Origin: Pseudomonas sp. MWU15-20650
GTDB lineage: Bacteria > Pseudomonadota > Gammaproteobacteria > Pseudomonadales > Pseudomonadaceae
Assembly (NCBI RefSeq): GCF_023242475.1
Contig: NZ_JALJFG010000023.1
Coordinates: 1-64,000 of the forward strand
Length of the DNA: 64,000 nucleotides
Direction of reading: 5' to 3'
The position numbers and the translations under genes are program-made. Below the pieces are notes generated by a model, which did not search any database, had not been told where the DNA came from, and saw only the letters and a program-made list of their open reading frames with translations. Positions 43,689 through 51,900 of the stretch are shown here, in pieces. Position 1 is the first letter of the stretch; every line of letters starts with the position of its first letter.

Positions 43689-44984
43689 ATGGACGTTGCC
43701 AGCATCTTTATCCAGCTGTTGTTAATACTTTTTGTGGCTCATGTTCTGGGGCGCGTTGCTGTTTGGTTGGGGCAACCCACGGTGATCGGGCATCTGCTCA
43801 CGGGCATCATCATCGGGCCCATGGTGTTGGGCGCGTATGACCCCGAACTCAAGCGTTACTTTTTTTCCAATGTGATTGGCCTGATGGCACTCAGCAAAAT
43901 CGGGCTGGTTTTCATCATGTTCGGTCTTGGGCTGGAGGCAGGTAAAACGCCTGCGGTGACCCATACGGTCAAGCGCCAGAGTGCCGCTGGTATTGCGGTT
44001 GCCGGGTTCCTGGGGGCCGGGGTGGCGGGTGTCATATTGGCTTACTTCACCCACGGTGTGTTTGCACAAGGCACCGAGCGTATGCCCTATATGCTGTTCT
44101 TCGGGGTCGCCATGGCCGCTACGGCGGTGCCGGTACTGGCCAGTATTCTTGACGACAAACGTTTCTTGCATCGCCGCCTCTGCGCCTTGGTGCTGAACGC
44201 TGCGGTGATCACCGACATTCTTGCGTGGTTCGCCTTGTCGGTGGTGCTGATGCTGGTGTCCAGCAGCGCCGGGCACGGCATTCTGTACTCCTGCCTTGCC
44301 CTGTTGCTGCTGGTGGTGGTGGCGGAATGCTTGGTGAGCCGTATCTATGTTTCATCCGAACCGGTCGGGCAGGGTGCAATTGGCGCGAGTGTGATCATCG
44401 TGCCGTTGGTGGTGCTGTTCGCCTTTTGTGTGGTCAGCGACCTGGCCAATGCCCATGTCACGATCGGTGCCTTTGTCGCGGGCCTGGCGTTTCGTAAACA
44501 CGCTGTACTGCGTACGTATTGGGACAAAGGCCCGCACGCACTCGTGAGTATGTTTTTCACGCCGTTGTTCTTCGGCACGGCCGCCATGAACGTGGCGATT
44601 GAGGCGGACGACGTCGTTTATCTGCTGATGTGGGGCGGCCTTTTCTTTGGGGTCGGCGCTGTTGGCAAAGTGGGCTTGTCTTACCTGGCAGCCCGATTGA
44701 CCGGCCTGTCACGGCCCGACTCATTCGTCGTTGCTTCGCTGATGAATACCAAGGGCGTGATGGAAATCATCCTGCTCACGGTGGGGTTGGAAGTGGGCGT
44801 TATTTCCGCACAGTTGTACGGCATCTTAATGGTGGTCGCATTGTTTGCCACCGTTATTACGCTGCCGATCGTACGCCTGGTGCCGGTCAGTCCCATGCCC
44901 GCATTGGCGCGGGCGCCCATTCATGAGCGAGACAGCGTCAGACATAACAATAAGCCAGTCGTTAATTCGTTAAACGCACACTGA
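43689..44984 (+). CDS. CPA2-type cation:proton antiporter
   Basis: A 431-residue Na+/H+ or K+/H+ exchanger with about 12-13 helices. GQPTVIGHLLTGIIIGPMVLG at the N-terminus, a polar stretch VLNAAVITDILAW with the Asp pair position and an NTKGVMEIILL motif near the end are CPA2 signatures (KefB/RosB group). No RCK/TrkA-N domain is present. The ATG at 43689 has AGGAAG eight bases upstream; the TTG at 43650 is less likely. Possible role: sodium or pH homeostasis that supports the sodium-coupled BASS symporter. Confidence 0.8.
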   Translation: MDVASIFIQLLLILFVAHVLGRVAVWLGQPTVIGHLLTGIIIGPMVLGAYDPELKRYFFSNVIGLMALSKIGLVFIMFGLGLEAGKTPAVTHTVKRQSAAGIAVAGFLGAGVAGVILAYFTHGVFAQGTERMPYMLFFGVAMAATAVPVLASILDDKRFLHRRLCALVLNAAVITDILAWFALSVVLMLVSSSAGHGILYSCLALLLLVVVAECLVSRIYVSSEPVGQGAIGASVIIVPLVVLFAFCVVSDLANAHVTIGAFVAGLAFRKHAVLRTYWDKGPHALVSMFFTPLFFGTAAMNVAIEADDVVYLLMWGGLFFGVGAVGKVGLSYLAARLTGLSRPDSFVVASLMNTKGVMEIILLTVGLEVGVISAQLYGILMVVALFATVITLPIVRLVPVSPMPALARAPIHERDSVRHNNKPVVNSLNAH

Positions 44985-45037
44985 CAGTCAGTGGCGATGA
45001 TGAAAGTGGCAACCACCTGAAGAGCGAGGGATAGCGG

Positions 45038-46198
45038 ATGACATCTATAACAATGCCTCTGTTGAGTGCCGACAGAGCCGGTCGCAGCGAGCAACTTGAC
45101 GCCGGTTATTTTGACAGTCACGAATATTTAGTTTGCCCGATAGCGGCGCACATTAATGTGTCCGGTGACTGCACCCGCGATGCGCAAGTTACGCAACTGA
45201 GCGAATACGCATTGGTGATCGTGACTGCCCGGGAGCTGACGCCTGGGCGTAGTGTTCAAGTGAGTTTGCACGATGACATTGCCGATAAGGATGTGGTGTT
45301 CAACGTGCACGTTATCCGCGTCACCTGCGCATCGACGGATGCACGCTGGACCGCTCAATGCAGTGCGCCACTTATTGATGGACAGCCCGCGTGGCCGCGT
45401 GGCGTGAGGAATCTATATCAACGGCTGCGCGTAGATCGGGAGATGTGGAAAGAAAACCGTCGCCCGGGGGATCAACTTAGACGCTCGCTGGGTCGGCACG
45501 CCATGGCCCAGGACGTTCATTTGAGCCATGCCGCCACTGTGGCTGATCGAGAGTCGGCCTATCGTCTGGTCTATAACGCCTATTTTCGTAAGGGGCTGGC
45601 TGAGCCCAAGCAGAATGGGCTGTTCACCAATGCGTTTTTGCTGAACCCGCAGACCGTGACATTTGTCGGCAAAGTCTCGGGAGAGGTGGCAATGACCGTC
45701 ACGTCCATACCGGACTCGGACGATAAGCTGCCGATGGACGCGGTATTCGAAGATTGCCTTGCGCCCTTGCGTAAAGAGGGGCGGGTATTGGCCGAGTTCG
45801 GAATGCTGGCGGTAGATCCGGCGTTTTTTGGTGCCATTGCCTATACCGTGCACGACCCCGAAAAGATGGTAAATGTTTATTCGCTTTTCAGAGTTGCATT
45901 GCAACATGCGAAGTTTTGTAAAGGGTACACAGACATTATGTTTGCGATCCCGCCCAAACATCAGGCGCTTTACCGGTTTATGGGGGTCAGTGCGATTTCC
46001 GAAACGCGTTACTACAGCAAGTACAACACCCCCGCCGTGGCGATGCGTATTGATCTGCTCTCCTTGGATTTGCGTGCGCATGTTCAAGAGTTTTTATTCG
46101 GAACCCCTATTGCGCAACTCAGTGCCATCGGCAGCACCGAGTGGCCGGAGGACGCCTTGATAAGAATATTCGGCGACGCCGTTGCTGTGAGTGCGTAG
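45038..46198 (+). CDS. FeeM-type long-chain N-acyl amino acid synthase, with an N-terminal extra domain
   Basis: A 386-residue protein. The C-terminal 230 residues have the N-acyl amino acid synthase (FeeM, GNAT/autoinducer-synthase-like) fold: AESAYRLVYNAYF-type helix, VLAEFGMLAVDP strand, KFCKGYTDIMFAIPPKHQALYRFMG and KYNTPAVAMRIDL. Such enzymes join an acyl group from acyl-ACP to an amino acid. The N-terminal 130 residues form a beta-rich segment resembling a PilZ domain, without the RxxxR c-di-GMP motif. Probably the core acylation step of the cluster. Confidence 0.8.
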   Translation: MTSITMPLLSADRAGRSEQLDAGYFDSHEYLVCPIAAHINVSGDCTRDAQVTQLSEYALVIVTARELTPGRSVQVSLHDDIADKDVVFNVHVIRVTCASTDARWTAQCSAPLIDGQPAWPRGVRNLYQRLRVDREMWKENRRPGDQLRRSLGRHAMAQDVHLSHAATVADRESAYRLVYNAYFRKGLAEPKQNGLFTNAFLLNPQTVTFVGKVSGEVAMTVTSIPDSDDKLPMDAVFEDCLAPLRKEGRVLAEFGMLAVDPAFFGAIAYTVHDPEKMVNVYSLFRVALQHAKFCKGYTDIMFAIPPKHQALYRFMGVSAISETRYYSKYNTPAVAMRIDLLSLDLRAHVQEFLFGTPIAQLSAIGSTEWPEDALIRIFGDAVAVSA

Positions 46199-46251
46199 CC
46201 GCAACCGTAAGTCTGACCACACAACACCAAGAAGGTGACAGGGAGATAAGT

Positions 46252-47397
46252 ATGGACAAGGTGATGAAAGCGGTACCTGCCAGTGCGGAATTTGATTTTC
46301 CAACCATTGATTTAACCCATGACCCTAAAATCGATCGGGTGACCAGAGCCCAGTACTGGGCCGATTTTCTGCGGCGCTATTACTTTGTCGGGCGCAAGGA
46401 TCATGGTCCCTATGGCTCGCCCGCGTGCATCAAGCGCACCCAGAGCATCGAAGCAAAAATCCGCGAGCAGTCCCGTGCTTATGGTGACGGTCCGACCTTG
46501 CCGGTGCCGGAGGTATCGATCAAGGACTTGTCACCGGAGAACTTCCACAAGATCTTCCTGGAGCCCAACACGCCGGTGGTGTTTCGAGGCGCGGCCAAAG
46601 ACTGGGAAGCGGTCAAGAAATGGACCCCTGAATTCTTCGCCGAACACTATGGCGATGTGAAGGTTGCCACCCGCGTCCGTGGCACCGAGCTAAACGAAAA
46701 GGCCCTGCAGTACATCGACTTGCCTTTGTCGGAAGTCGTCGAGAACATCCGTCAGGGCGGCTCCTATTACCCTGGCCATACCGAGGATCTGTTCAATAAA
46801 CACCCGGAACTCAGGAAAGAACTGGACCTGGACACCCTGGGTAAATATTTGAGTACGCGTGACAAACGCATCATGTCGACTCAACTGTTTCTCTCGGCAG
46901 GAGGTGTGATTTCCGGTTGGCATTGCACCGGCGGCCCCAACTTGTTCACGATGGTCAACGGGGTGAAAAAGTGGACATTCGTCCATCCAAAACACTCGAT
47001 GTGGATGCATCCGATCACGCGCAAGGATATGTTCTACGCCGCCACCATGCTGGACTGGCGCAAGAGCCACGACGAAATTGAGGCTGACGGTTACCCGCTC
47101 TACCGGTACATTCCCAAATACACGACGACGTTGGAGGCTGGGGACGTGCTGTTCTCGCCGCACTGGTGGTGGCATTGTGTCGAGACCCCCGTACCATCGA
47201 TTGCAATTGCTTCACGGGCAATCAACAAACTGGTGATGGGAAACAAGATGTTCTCATTGATGTGGATTACCTCCCCGCGCTTCCGCCAGACCGTGCTCAC
47301 CGTGCTTAAAGAAGGCTGGGGCTCGGACAAGGCCACGGGGGCCAAACTGGCCTTTGAGTTCGACACGGAAGAGTTTGTACGTCGCGTATCGCGTTAA
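46252..47397 (+). CDS. Cupin_8/JmjC-like protein with an altered metal motif
   Basis: A 381-residue protein of the Fe(II)/2-oxoglutarate cupin_8 (JmjC-like) fold. The first metal ligand stretch reads WHCTGGPN (His224-Cys225-Thr226) where H-x-D/E is expected, followed by GVKKW and later GDVLFSPHWWWHCVETP with His308. The carboxylate ligand seems replaced by Thr, so the enzyme may bind Fe with two His plus an open site, as halogenases do, or have lost oxygenase activity. ATG at 46252 has GGGAG six bases upstream. It follows the acyl-synthase gene by 53 bp. Confidence 0.78.
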   Translation: MDKVMKAVPASAEFDFPTIDLTHDPKIDRVTRAQYWADFLRRYYFVGRKDHGPYGSPACIKRTQSIEAKIREQSRAYGDGPTLPVPEVSIKDLSPENFHKIFLEPNTPVVFRGAAKDWEAVKKWTPEFFAEHYGDVKVATRVRGTELNEKALQYIDLPLSEVVENIRQGGSYYPGHTEDLFNKHPELRKELDLDTLGKYLSTRDKRIMSTQLFLSAGGVISGWHCTGGPNLFTMVNGVKKWTFVHPKHSMWMHPITRKDMFYAATMLDWRKSHDEIEADGYPLYRYIPKYTTTLEAGDVLFSPHWWWHCVETPVPSIAIASRAINKLVMGNKMFSLMWITSPRFRQTVLTVLKEGWGSDKATGAKLAFEFDTEEFVRRVSR

Positions 47398-47509
47398 GCG
47401 AGGCGTTTGAAAAATAAGAATGGCGTACCCGGCCCGGGCAGTCTGTTTGATGCCCGGCGACCTGAAACGCTATGTAAGAACGGATTGCCCTGACTCTAAA
47501 GGAGTAGAC

Positions 47510-47944
47510 ATGAGCGCTGTTTTGTTTAGCTATGCACTGTGTGTGGTTGTGTTGTTTGTGAAGATGTTTGCCATTTCTTTGTATCAAGGTATTTATAGAA
47601 TTGGCTGTCTGACATTCAAGAATGCAGAGGATGCAAAGTTTGTCGGGCGCCCCGCCAGCCCGGAAGAATTACCCCAGGTCGCGCGTGCCGCACAGGCATG
47701 GATGAACGACCTTGAAAACATCCCACTCTTTTTTGCCTTGGGCGCGCTGTACGTCATGGTTGGCGCACCTGCCGAACCGGCTATCTGGTTGTTCTATACA
47801 TTCACGGCAGCGCGCGTGCTGCACACCGTGACTTACCTGGCGCGCTGGCAGCCGTGGCGCACGCTCTCCTACGTCGTTGGCATCGTCTGCTTGTTCGGCC
47901 TGGCCGTGAACATCGTTTCAACCCTGATGACCTGGACGATCTGA
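47510..47944 (+). CDS. MAPEG family membrane protein
   Basis: A 144-residue protein with four transmembrane helices of the microsomal glutathione-transferase (MAPEG) family. NDLENIPLFFALGALYV and the RVLHTVTYL motif are typical of the MGST1-like group, which handles glutathione conjugation or peroxide reduction of lipid-soluble substrates in membranes. The ATG at 47510 has AAAGGAG upstream. With the soluble GST downstream it suggests that the product or an intermediate is electrophilic or oxidised. Confidence 0.8.
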   Translation: MSAVLFSYALCVVVLFVKMFAISLYQGIYRIGCLTFKNAEDAKFVGRPASPEELPQVARAAQAWMNDLENIPLFFALGALYVMVGAPAEPAIWLFYTFTAARVLHTVTYLARWQPWRTLSYVVGIVCLFGLAVNIVSTLMTWTI

Positions 47945-47993
47945 GCATCGATCAATGTGGATCGGGTGTGATGTGGCTGAGTGAGGTGTTTGC

Positions 47994-50288
47994 ATGCGTA
48001 CTGCTTCGTTGGTTCGCTATCTGGTCAAGTGGCGCACGTTTAATGCGCTATTGGTAATTGTGTGCGTGTTGGGCCTTTCTCCGGGTTTGTTGGAGACCCG
48101 CTTCGATGCCTCGATCGAGTCATTTCTTCCGCAGGGTAATGTGGAGCGCCTACGTTACGACAGTTTCAAAAAGGTGTTCGGCGACGACCGCATGGTGGTC
48201 GTGGCCCTGCCGCGCCAGATGGTTTTCAGCCCTGAAGTCATGGCGCGGCTGAAGGCCGTCACCGAGCAAATCGAGAAGATGGCAGATGTCGCCAGAGCCA
48301 CGAGCATTGCCACGGTCAACATCATTTATGGCCAGGATCAGTCCATTGATATCCTGCCCGCGGCACAAGCGCTGGCGCAGCCAGGCTCGTATGATGTACG
48401 GCGGATCACTGAAAAGCTGCTCAACAGCCCCTTGTACCAGCGTGATCTGATCTCACTGGATGGGCAAATCCCCGCGCTGCTTATTGAAGCCCGAACCGAC
48501 AGTGGCGACGGAAAGTTCGAGCGCATTCTGTCGGCACTCGACGCGCAGATGATCAAGGCCGGTTTTCCGGTGTTCTATGTCGCCGGCGAGCCGGTGGTGG
48601 AGCACCGGGTGACCAGCGACATGTGGTCGGACCTTAAAACCTTCATCCCGCTGACGTCCCTGGTCTTGTTTGTCTTGTTGATGGTGCTGCTGCGTAACCT
48701 GGGCGATGTGTTGGTGGTCTTGGCGGTGGTGACCCTATGCGTGGTGCTGTTGCTCGGTGCCATGGGCATGCTGGGGATTGCGGTCAACGCTGTCACTGTC
48801 GGGCTACCGTCGGTGCTGATGTGCATCGCTGTGCTCGACTGCTTGCACATTCTGGATACCTACCGCCAGGCGCTGAGCCATGCGGCCACGAAAGTGCAGG
48901 CCATCGAGCACTCGCTGAGCATCAACCTCATGCCGTGTTTTCTGACCTCAGCGACCACGGCCATCGGCTTTTTAAGCCTCGCCGCCAGCGAAGTCGCGCC
49001 GATCCGGTCGTTTGGCGTCATTGCTGCGCTGGCGGCTATTGCCGCCTATGTCATATCGCTGATGGTCATGCCCAGCCTGTTGGAGCTCATGCCGGCAAGG
49101 CTGGCGCGCAAAGTGCCCGACCATCGATACGCCACCTGGGTGCGACGTCTTGAGCCCTTGTATCGCTCGCGCCTTGCGTTGCCGGTGCTGACGGCGGTGG
49201 TGCTGCTGGTGGTACTGGTGCCGCTGGGGCGGCTGCATGTGGAAGCGTCGTTTTTGAATTTCATTGACGAGGCCACGCCTGTCAGGTCTTCGACGGACTA
49301 CATCGAGCGGCAACTGGGGGGCGTGGCGAGTCTGGAAGTCAGCCTGCGTACCGCCGAAAAAGGCGGTGTGCTGGAGCCGGCGGTGCTCAGCGAAATTGTG
49401 CAGTTGCAGGCGTTCATCGCCCGCCTCAACGGTGTGGACAAAAGTGTTTCGGTCGTCGATTTCCTCAAGGACATACACCGTGAGATGAATGGAGGAGACC
49501 CGCGTTACTACGCCTTGCCGCAAAGCCGCGAAGCCGCAGAGCAGTACGTGTTCACCTACTCGTTGGCCGGCCCTGACAACGAGCTCGAGAGTTTTCTGGA
49601 CTATGACAATCAGACCACCCGTATACGCATCCGCATGCAACAGTTGCCCTACGCGCAAATGCAACAGGTCATCGAGGCGCTGCAAGCCTACACGGAGCAA
49701 CACAGTTCGCCAGCATTCACCTACAGCCTCACCTCCTATTCGGTGATTCAGGCGGCGATGGTGCAGAAAATGGTGCAAGGCATGTGGTGGGGCATTGGCT
49801 TTGCCATCGTGAGCATGTTCGTGGCGTTCTTCATGCTGACGCGTTCACTGTGGGTATCTGGCATCGCCGTAATCGCCAATACGATGCCGCTGATCGTGGC
49901 CTTCGGCTTGATGGGCGCATTGGGGCTGTCGATCAATATCGGTACGTCGATGATCGCCTGCATCATCTTCGGCCTGGTGGTGGACGCTTCGCTTCACTGC
50001 TTCTACCACGTCAAGGATTTCCCCCCCAGTGCAACGCCCGAGGAGATGACCCGCTCCATTTTCGAGGATGTCGGGGAAGCCTTGCTAACCGGCGGCTTGG
50101 TGTTGTGTTCGGGCTTTCTCGTGCTGGTCATGGGCGAGTCGTACTTCACGCGCCTGTTTGGCGCCTTCTGTGCCCTGGCGATTCTTATCTCGGTGTTCTG
50201 CAATGCCGTGGGGATTCCCTACCTCCTCTATCACTTCTACGGCCGACGCCAACCGGATACCCCAGCCACCCAGGTGCTGGGCACCTGA
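47994..50288 (+). CDS. MMPL/RND family exporter
   Basis: A 764-residue inner-membrane transporter with 12 predicted helices in two MMPL repeats, each with a large periplasmic loop (about 45-215 and 415-610). LPSVLMCIAVLDCLHILDTYR and FGLVVDASLHCFYHVKDF carry the paired Asp/His-type residues of the membrane core used for proton coupling. It belongs to the hopanoid/lipid-transporter-like branch rather than multidrug RND pumps. It has no adjacent membrane-fusion protein; the LolA-like and DUF1302 proteins upstream may serve instead. Confidence 0.83.
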   Translation: MRTASLVRYLVKWRTFNALLVIVCVLGLSPGLLETRFDASIESFLPQGNVERLRYDSFKKVFGDDRMVVVALPRQMVFSPEVMARLKAVTEQIEKMADVARATSIATVNIIYGQDQSIDILPAAQALAQPGSYDVRRITEKLLNSPLYQRDLISLDGQIPALLIEARTDSGDGKFERILSALDAQMIKAGFPVFYVAGEPVVEHRVTSDMWSDLKTFIPLTSLVLFVLLMVLLRNLGDVLVVLAVVTLCVVLLLGAMGMLGIAVNAVTVGLPSVLMCIAVLDCLHILDTYRQALSHAATKVQAIEHSLSINLMPCFLTSATTAIGFLSLAASEVAPIRSFGVIAALAAIAAYVISLMVMPSLLELMPARLARKVPDHRYATWVRRLEPLYRSRLALPVLTAVVLLVVLVPLGRLHVEASFLNFIDEATPVRSSTDYIERQLGGVASLEVSLRTAEKGGVLEPAVLSEIVQLQAFIARLNGVDKSVSVVDFLKDIHREMNGGDPRYYALPQSREAAEQYVFTYSLAGPDNELESFLDYDNQTTRIRIRMQQLPYAQMQQVIEALQAYTEQHSSPAFTYSLTSYSVIQAAMVQKMVQGMWWGIGFAIVSMFVAFFMLTRSLWVSGIAVIANTMPLIVAFGLMGALGLSINIGTSMIACIIFGLVVDASLHCFYHVKDFPPSATPEEMTRSIFEDVGEALLTGGLVLCSGFLVLVMGESYFTRLFGAFCALAILISVFCNAVGIPYLLYHFYGRRQPDTPATQVLGT

Positions 50289-50330
50289 AACCGCACATGC
50301 ATCACTCGACGCACTTTCAAGGATGAAGAC

Positions 50331-51038
50331 ATGATCGATTTATATACCTATGCCACGCCCAATGGCTGGAAGGCCTCGGTAATGCTGGAGGAGCTCGCCG
50401 TCCCCTACACGGTCAAGCTGGTGGACCTGCAGCGCAGACAGCAACAATTGCCTGACTTTACGGCGCTTAATCCCAATGGGCGCATTCCGGTAATTGTCGA
50501 TCGCAGCGCAGACGACTTCTGCGTGTTCGAGTCCGGCGCGATCCTCATTTACCTGGCGCAAAAACATGGCCGCTTGCTGCCAGTCGACGCGAAACAGCAG
50601 TCACTGGTGATGCAGTGGCTGATGTTCCAGATGGGCGGACTGGGGCCGATGATGGGCCAGGCCAATGTGTTCAACCGCTACTTTCCGGAAAAAATCCCCA
50701 GTGTCATTGCGCGCTACCAAAACGAGTCCAAACGCCTGTTGAGCGTGCTGGACCAGCGCCTGTCCGCGCATGAGTACCTGGCGGGCGATTACAGCATCGC
50801 CGACATCGCCAACTGGTGCTGGGCGCGGGGCCATGAATGGTCAGGCATCGATATTGACGAGTTGCCCCACCTGCAACGATGGCTGAGCACCATAGAGCAA
50901 CGGCCCGCCGCCCAGCGCGGGGTGAAGGTGCCTTTTGACATCAGCGATGTGATTGGGGCCGGGCGCAAGGAGGCTTCTGCCCAGGACTATGCAAACGCCG
51001 GCCAGTCGCTGTTCAAGCCCCTCTCTTCGGGTGGATGA
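50331..51038 (+). CDS. Glutathione S-transferase, YfcG/Ure2p-like (Nu class)
   Basis: A 235-residue cytosolic GST. The thioredoxin-like N-domain starts MIDLYTYATPNGWKASVMLEEL and has NPNGRIPVIVD and FESGAILIYLA; the helical C-domain carries YSIADIANWCWARGHEW. It resembles YfcG/YghU, which have disulfide reductase activity with glutathione. With the MAPEG protein it suggests protection from, or maturation of, a thiol-reactive metabolite. 42 bp after the MMPL gene. Confidence 0.82.
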   Translation: MIDLYTYATPNGWKASVMLEELAVPYTVKLVDLQRRQQQLPDFTALNPNGRIPVIVDRSADDFCVFESGAILIYLAQKHGRLLPVDAKQQSLVMQWLMFQMGGLGPMMGQANVFNRYFPEKIPSVIARYQNESKRLLSVLDQRLSAHEYLAGDYSIADIANWCWARGHEWSGIDIDELPHLQRWLSTIEQRPAAQRGVKVPFDISDVIGAGRKEASAQDYANAGQSLFKPLSSGG

Positions 51039-51163
51039 ACAACGTTTGCCGGCGACGGCAGACCCGAATGAACACGTATTTCAATGTCTGAACCCACTTA
51101 ATCCGCCGATGAGCGTGAGGGGGGGACAGTCTCAAACCAAAATTAACCGTATGGGGAAGCCCG

Positions 51164-51844
51164 ATGTCCGAGCCTTTAGTGCTGATAAACAAAATAGGCC
51201 GTCCGAAAGATCAAACCAAACGCAAGGCCATTCTTGAGGCCGCCAAGGAGCTCTTTCTACGCAAGGGGTATGAAGGCAGCAGCATGGACGCCATTGCGAC
51301 CGAGGCGGGTGTGTCAAAGTTGACGGTCTACAGCCACTACTGTGACAAGGCGACGCTGTTCTCGGCGGCAATCACCGCCAAGTGCGACGAGCAGTTGCCA
51401 GAGCGGTTGTTCGAGTTTTCACCGCAAGCGAGCATTGAAAGCGTCCTGCTGAAAATCGGCGGGCATTTTCACGAACTGATCAGCAGCCGCGAAGCGGTGC
51501 AGTTGCAACGCATCGTGGTGTCCATGGCGACCCAGGAGCCCAGGCTCGCCCGGATGTTCTATGAAGCGGGCGCACAGCACATGCTCAACGAGATGAGCCG
51601 ATTACTGGCCCTGGCCGCCCTCACTGGGCGATTACGCGTCGAAGACCCGCAGAAAGCCGCCGAACGCTTTTTTTGTCTGCTCAAAGGCGGGGAGTACTTC
51701 CGCGTCCTGATTGGTTTTTGCGCACCGATGGTCGGTGAGGAGGCTCGCCAGCATGTCAAGGACGTGGTGGCGCTGTTCATGCACATCTACCAGCCGGTGG
51801 CTGGCGCTGCAGCGCTACCCGAGGCTTTGATCGCATCGGGTTAA
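51164..51844 (+). CDS. TetR family regulator, AefR-like
   Basis: A 226-residue TetR-family repressor with HTH AIATEAGVSKLTVYSHYCDKA at about 43-63 and an AefR-type C-terminal ligand domain. It is the last gene of patch B, 125 bp past the GST on the same strand and 56 bp before hrpB. By position it is the likely regulator of the cluster, perhaps induced by the product. I could not identify a palindromic operator in the 34.5-35.5 kb leader. Confidence 0.83.
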   Translation: MSEPLVLINKIGRPKDQTKRKAILEAAKELFLRKGYEGSSMDAIATEAGVSKLTVYSHYCDKATLFSAAITAKCDEQLPERLFEFSPQASIESVLLKIGGHFHELISSREAVQLQRIVVSMATQEPRLARMFYEAGAQHMLNEMSRLLALAALTGRLRVEDPQKAAERFFCLLKGGEYFRVLIGFCAPMVGEEARQHVKDVVALFMHIYQPVAGAAALPEALIASG

Positions 51845-51900
51845 GGTTGTGGAACAAGGCCGGTTCGCCGTTACAATCGGCGACCAGCCTTGGAGCCGTC

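Noticed and set aside
43689..44984. KefB/KefC-type glutathione-gated potassium efflux, tied to the GST
   Set aside because: The protein lacks the RCK/TrkA-N domain where glutathione binds, so that link is not supported.
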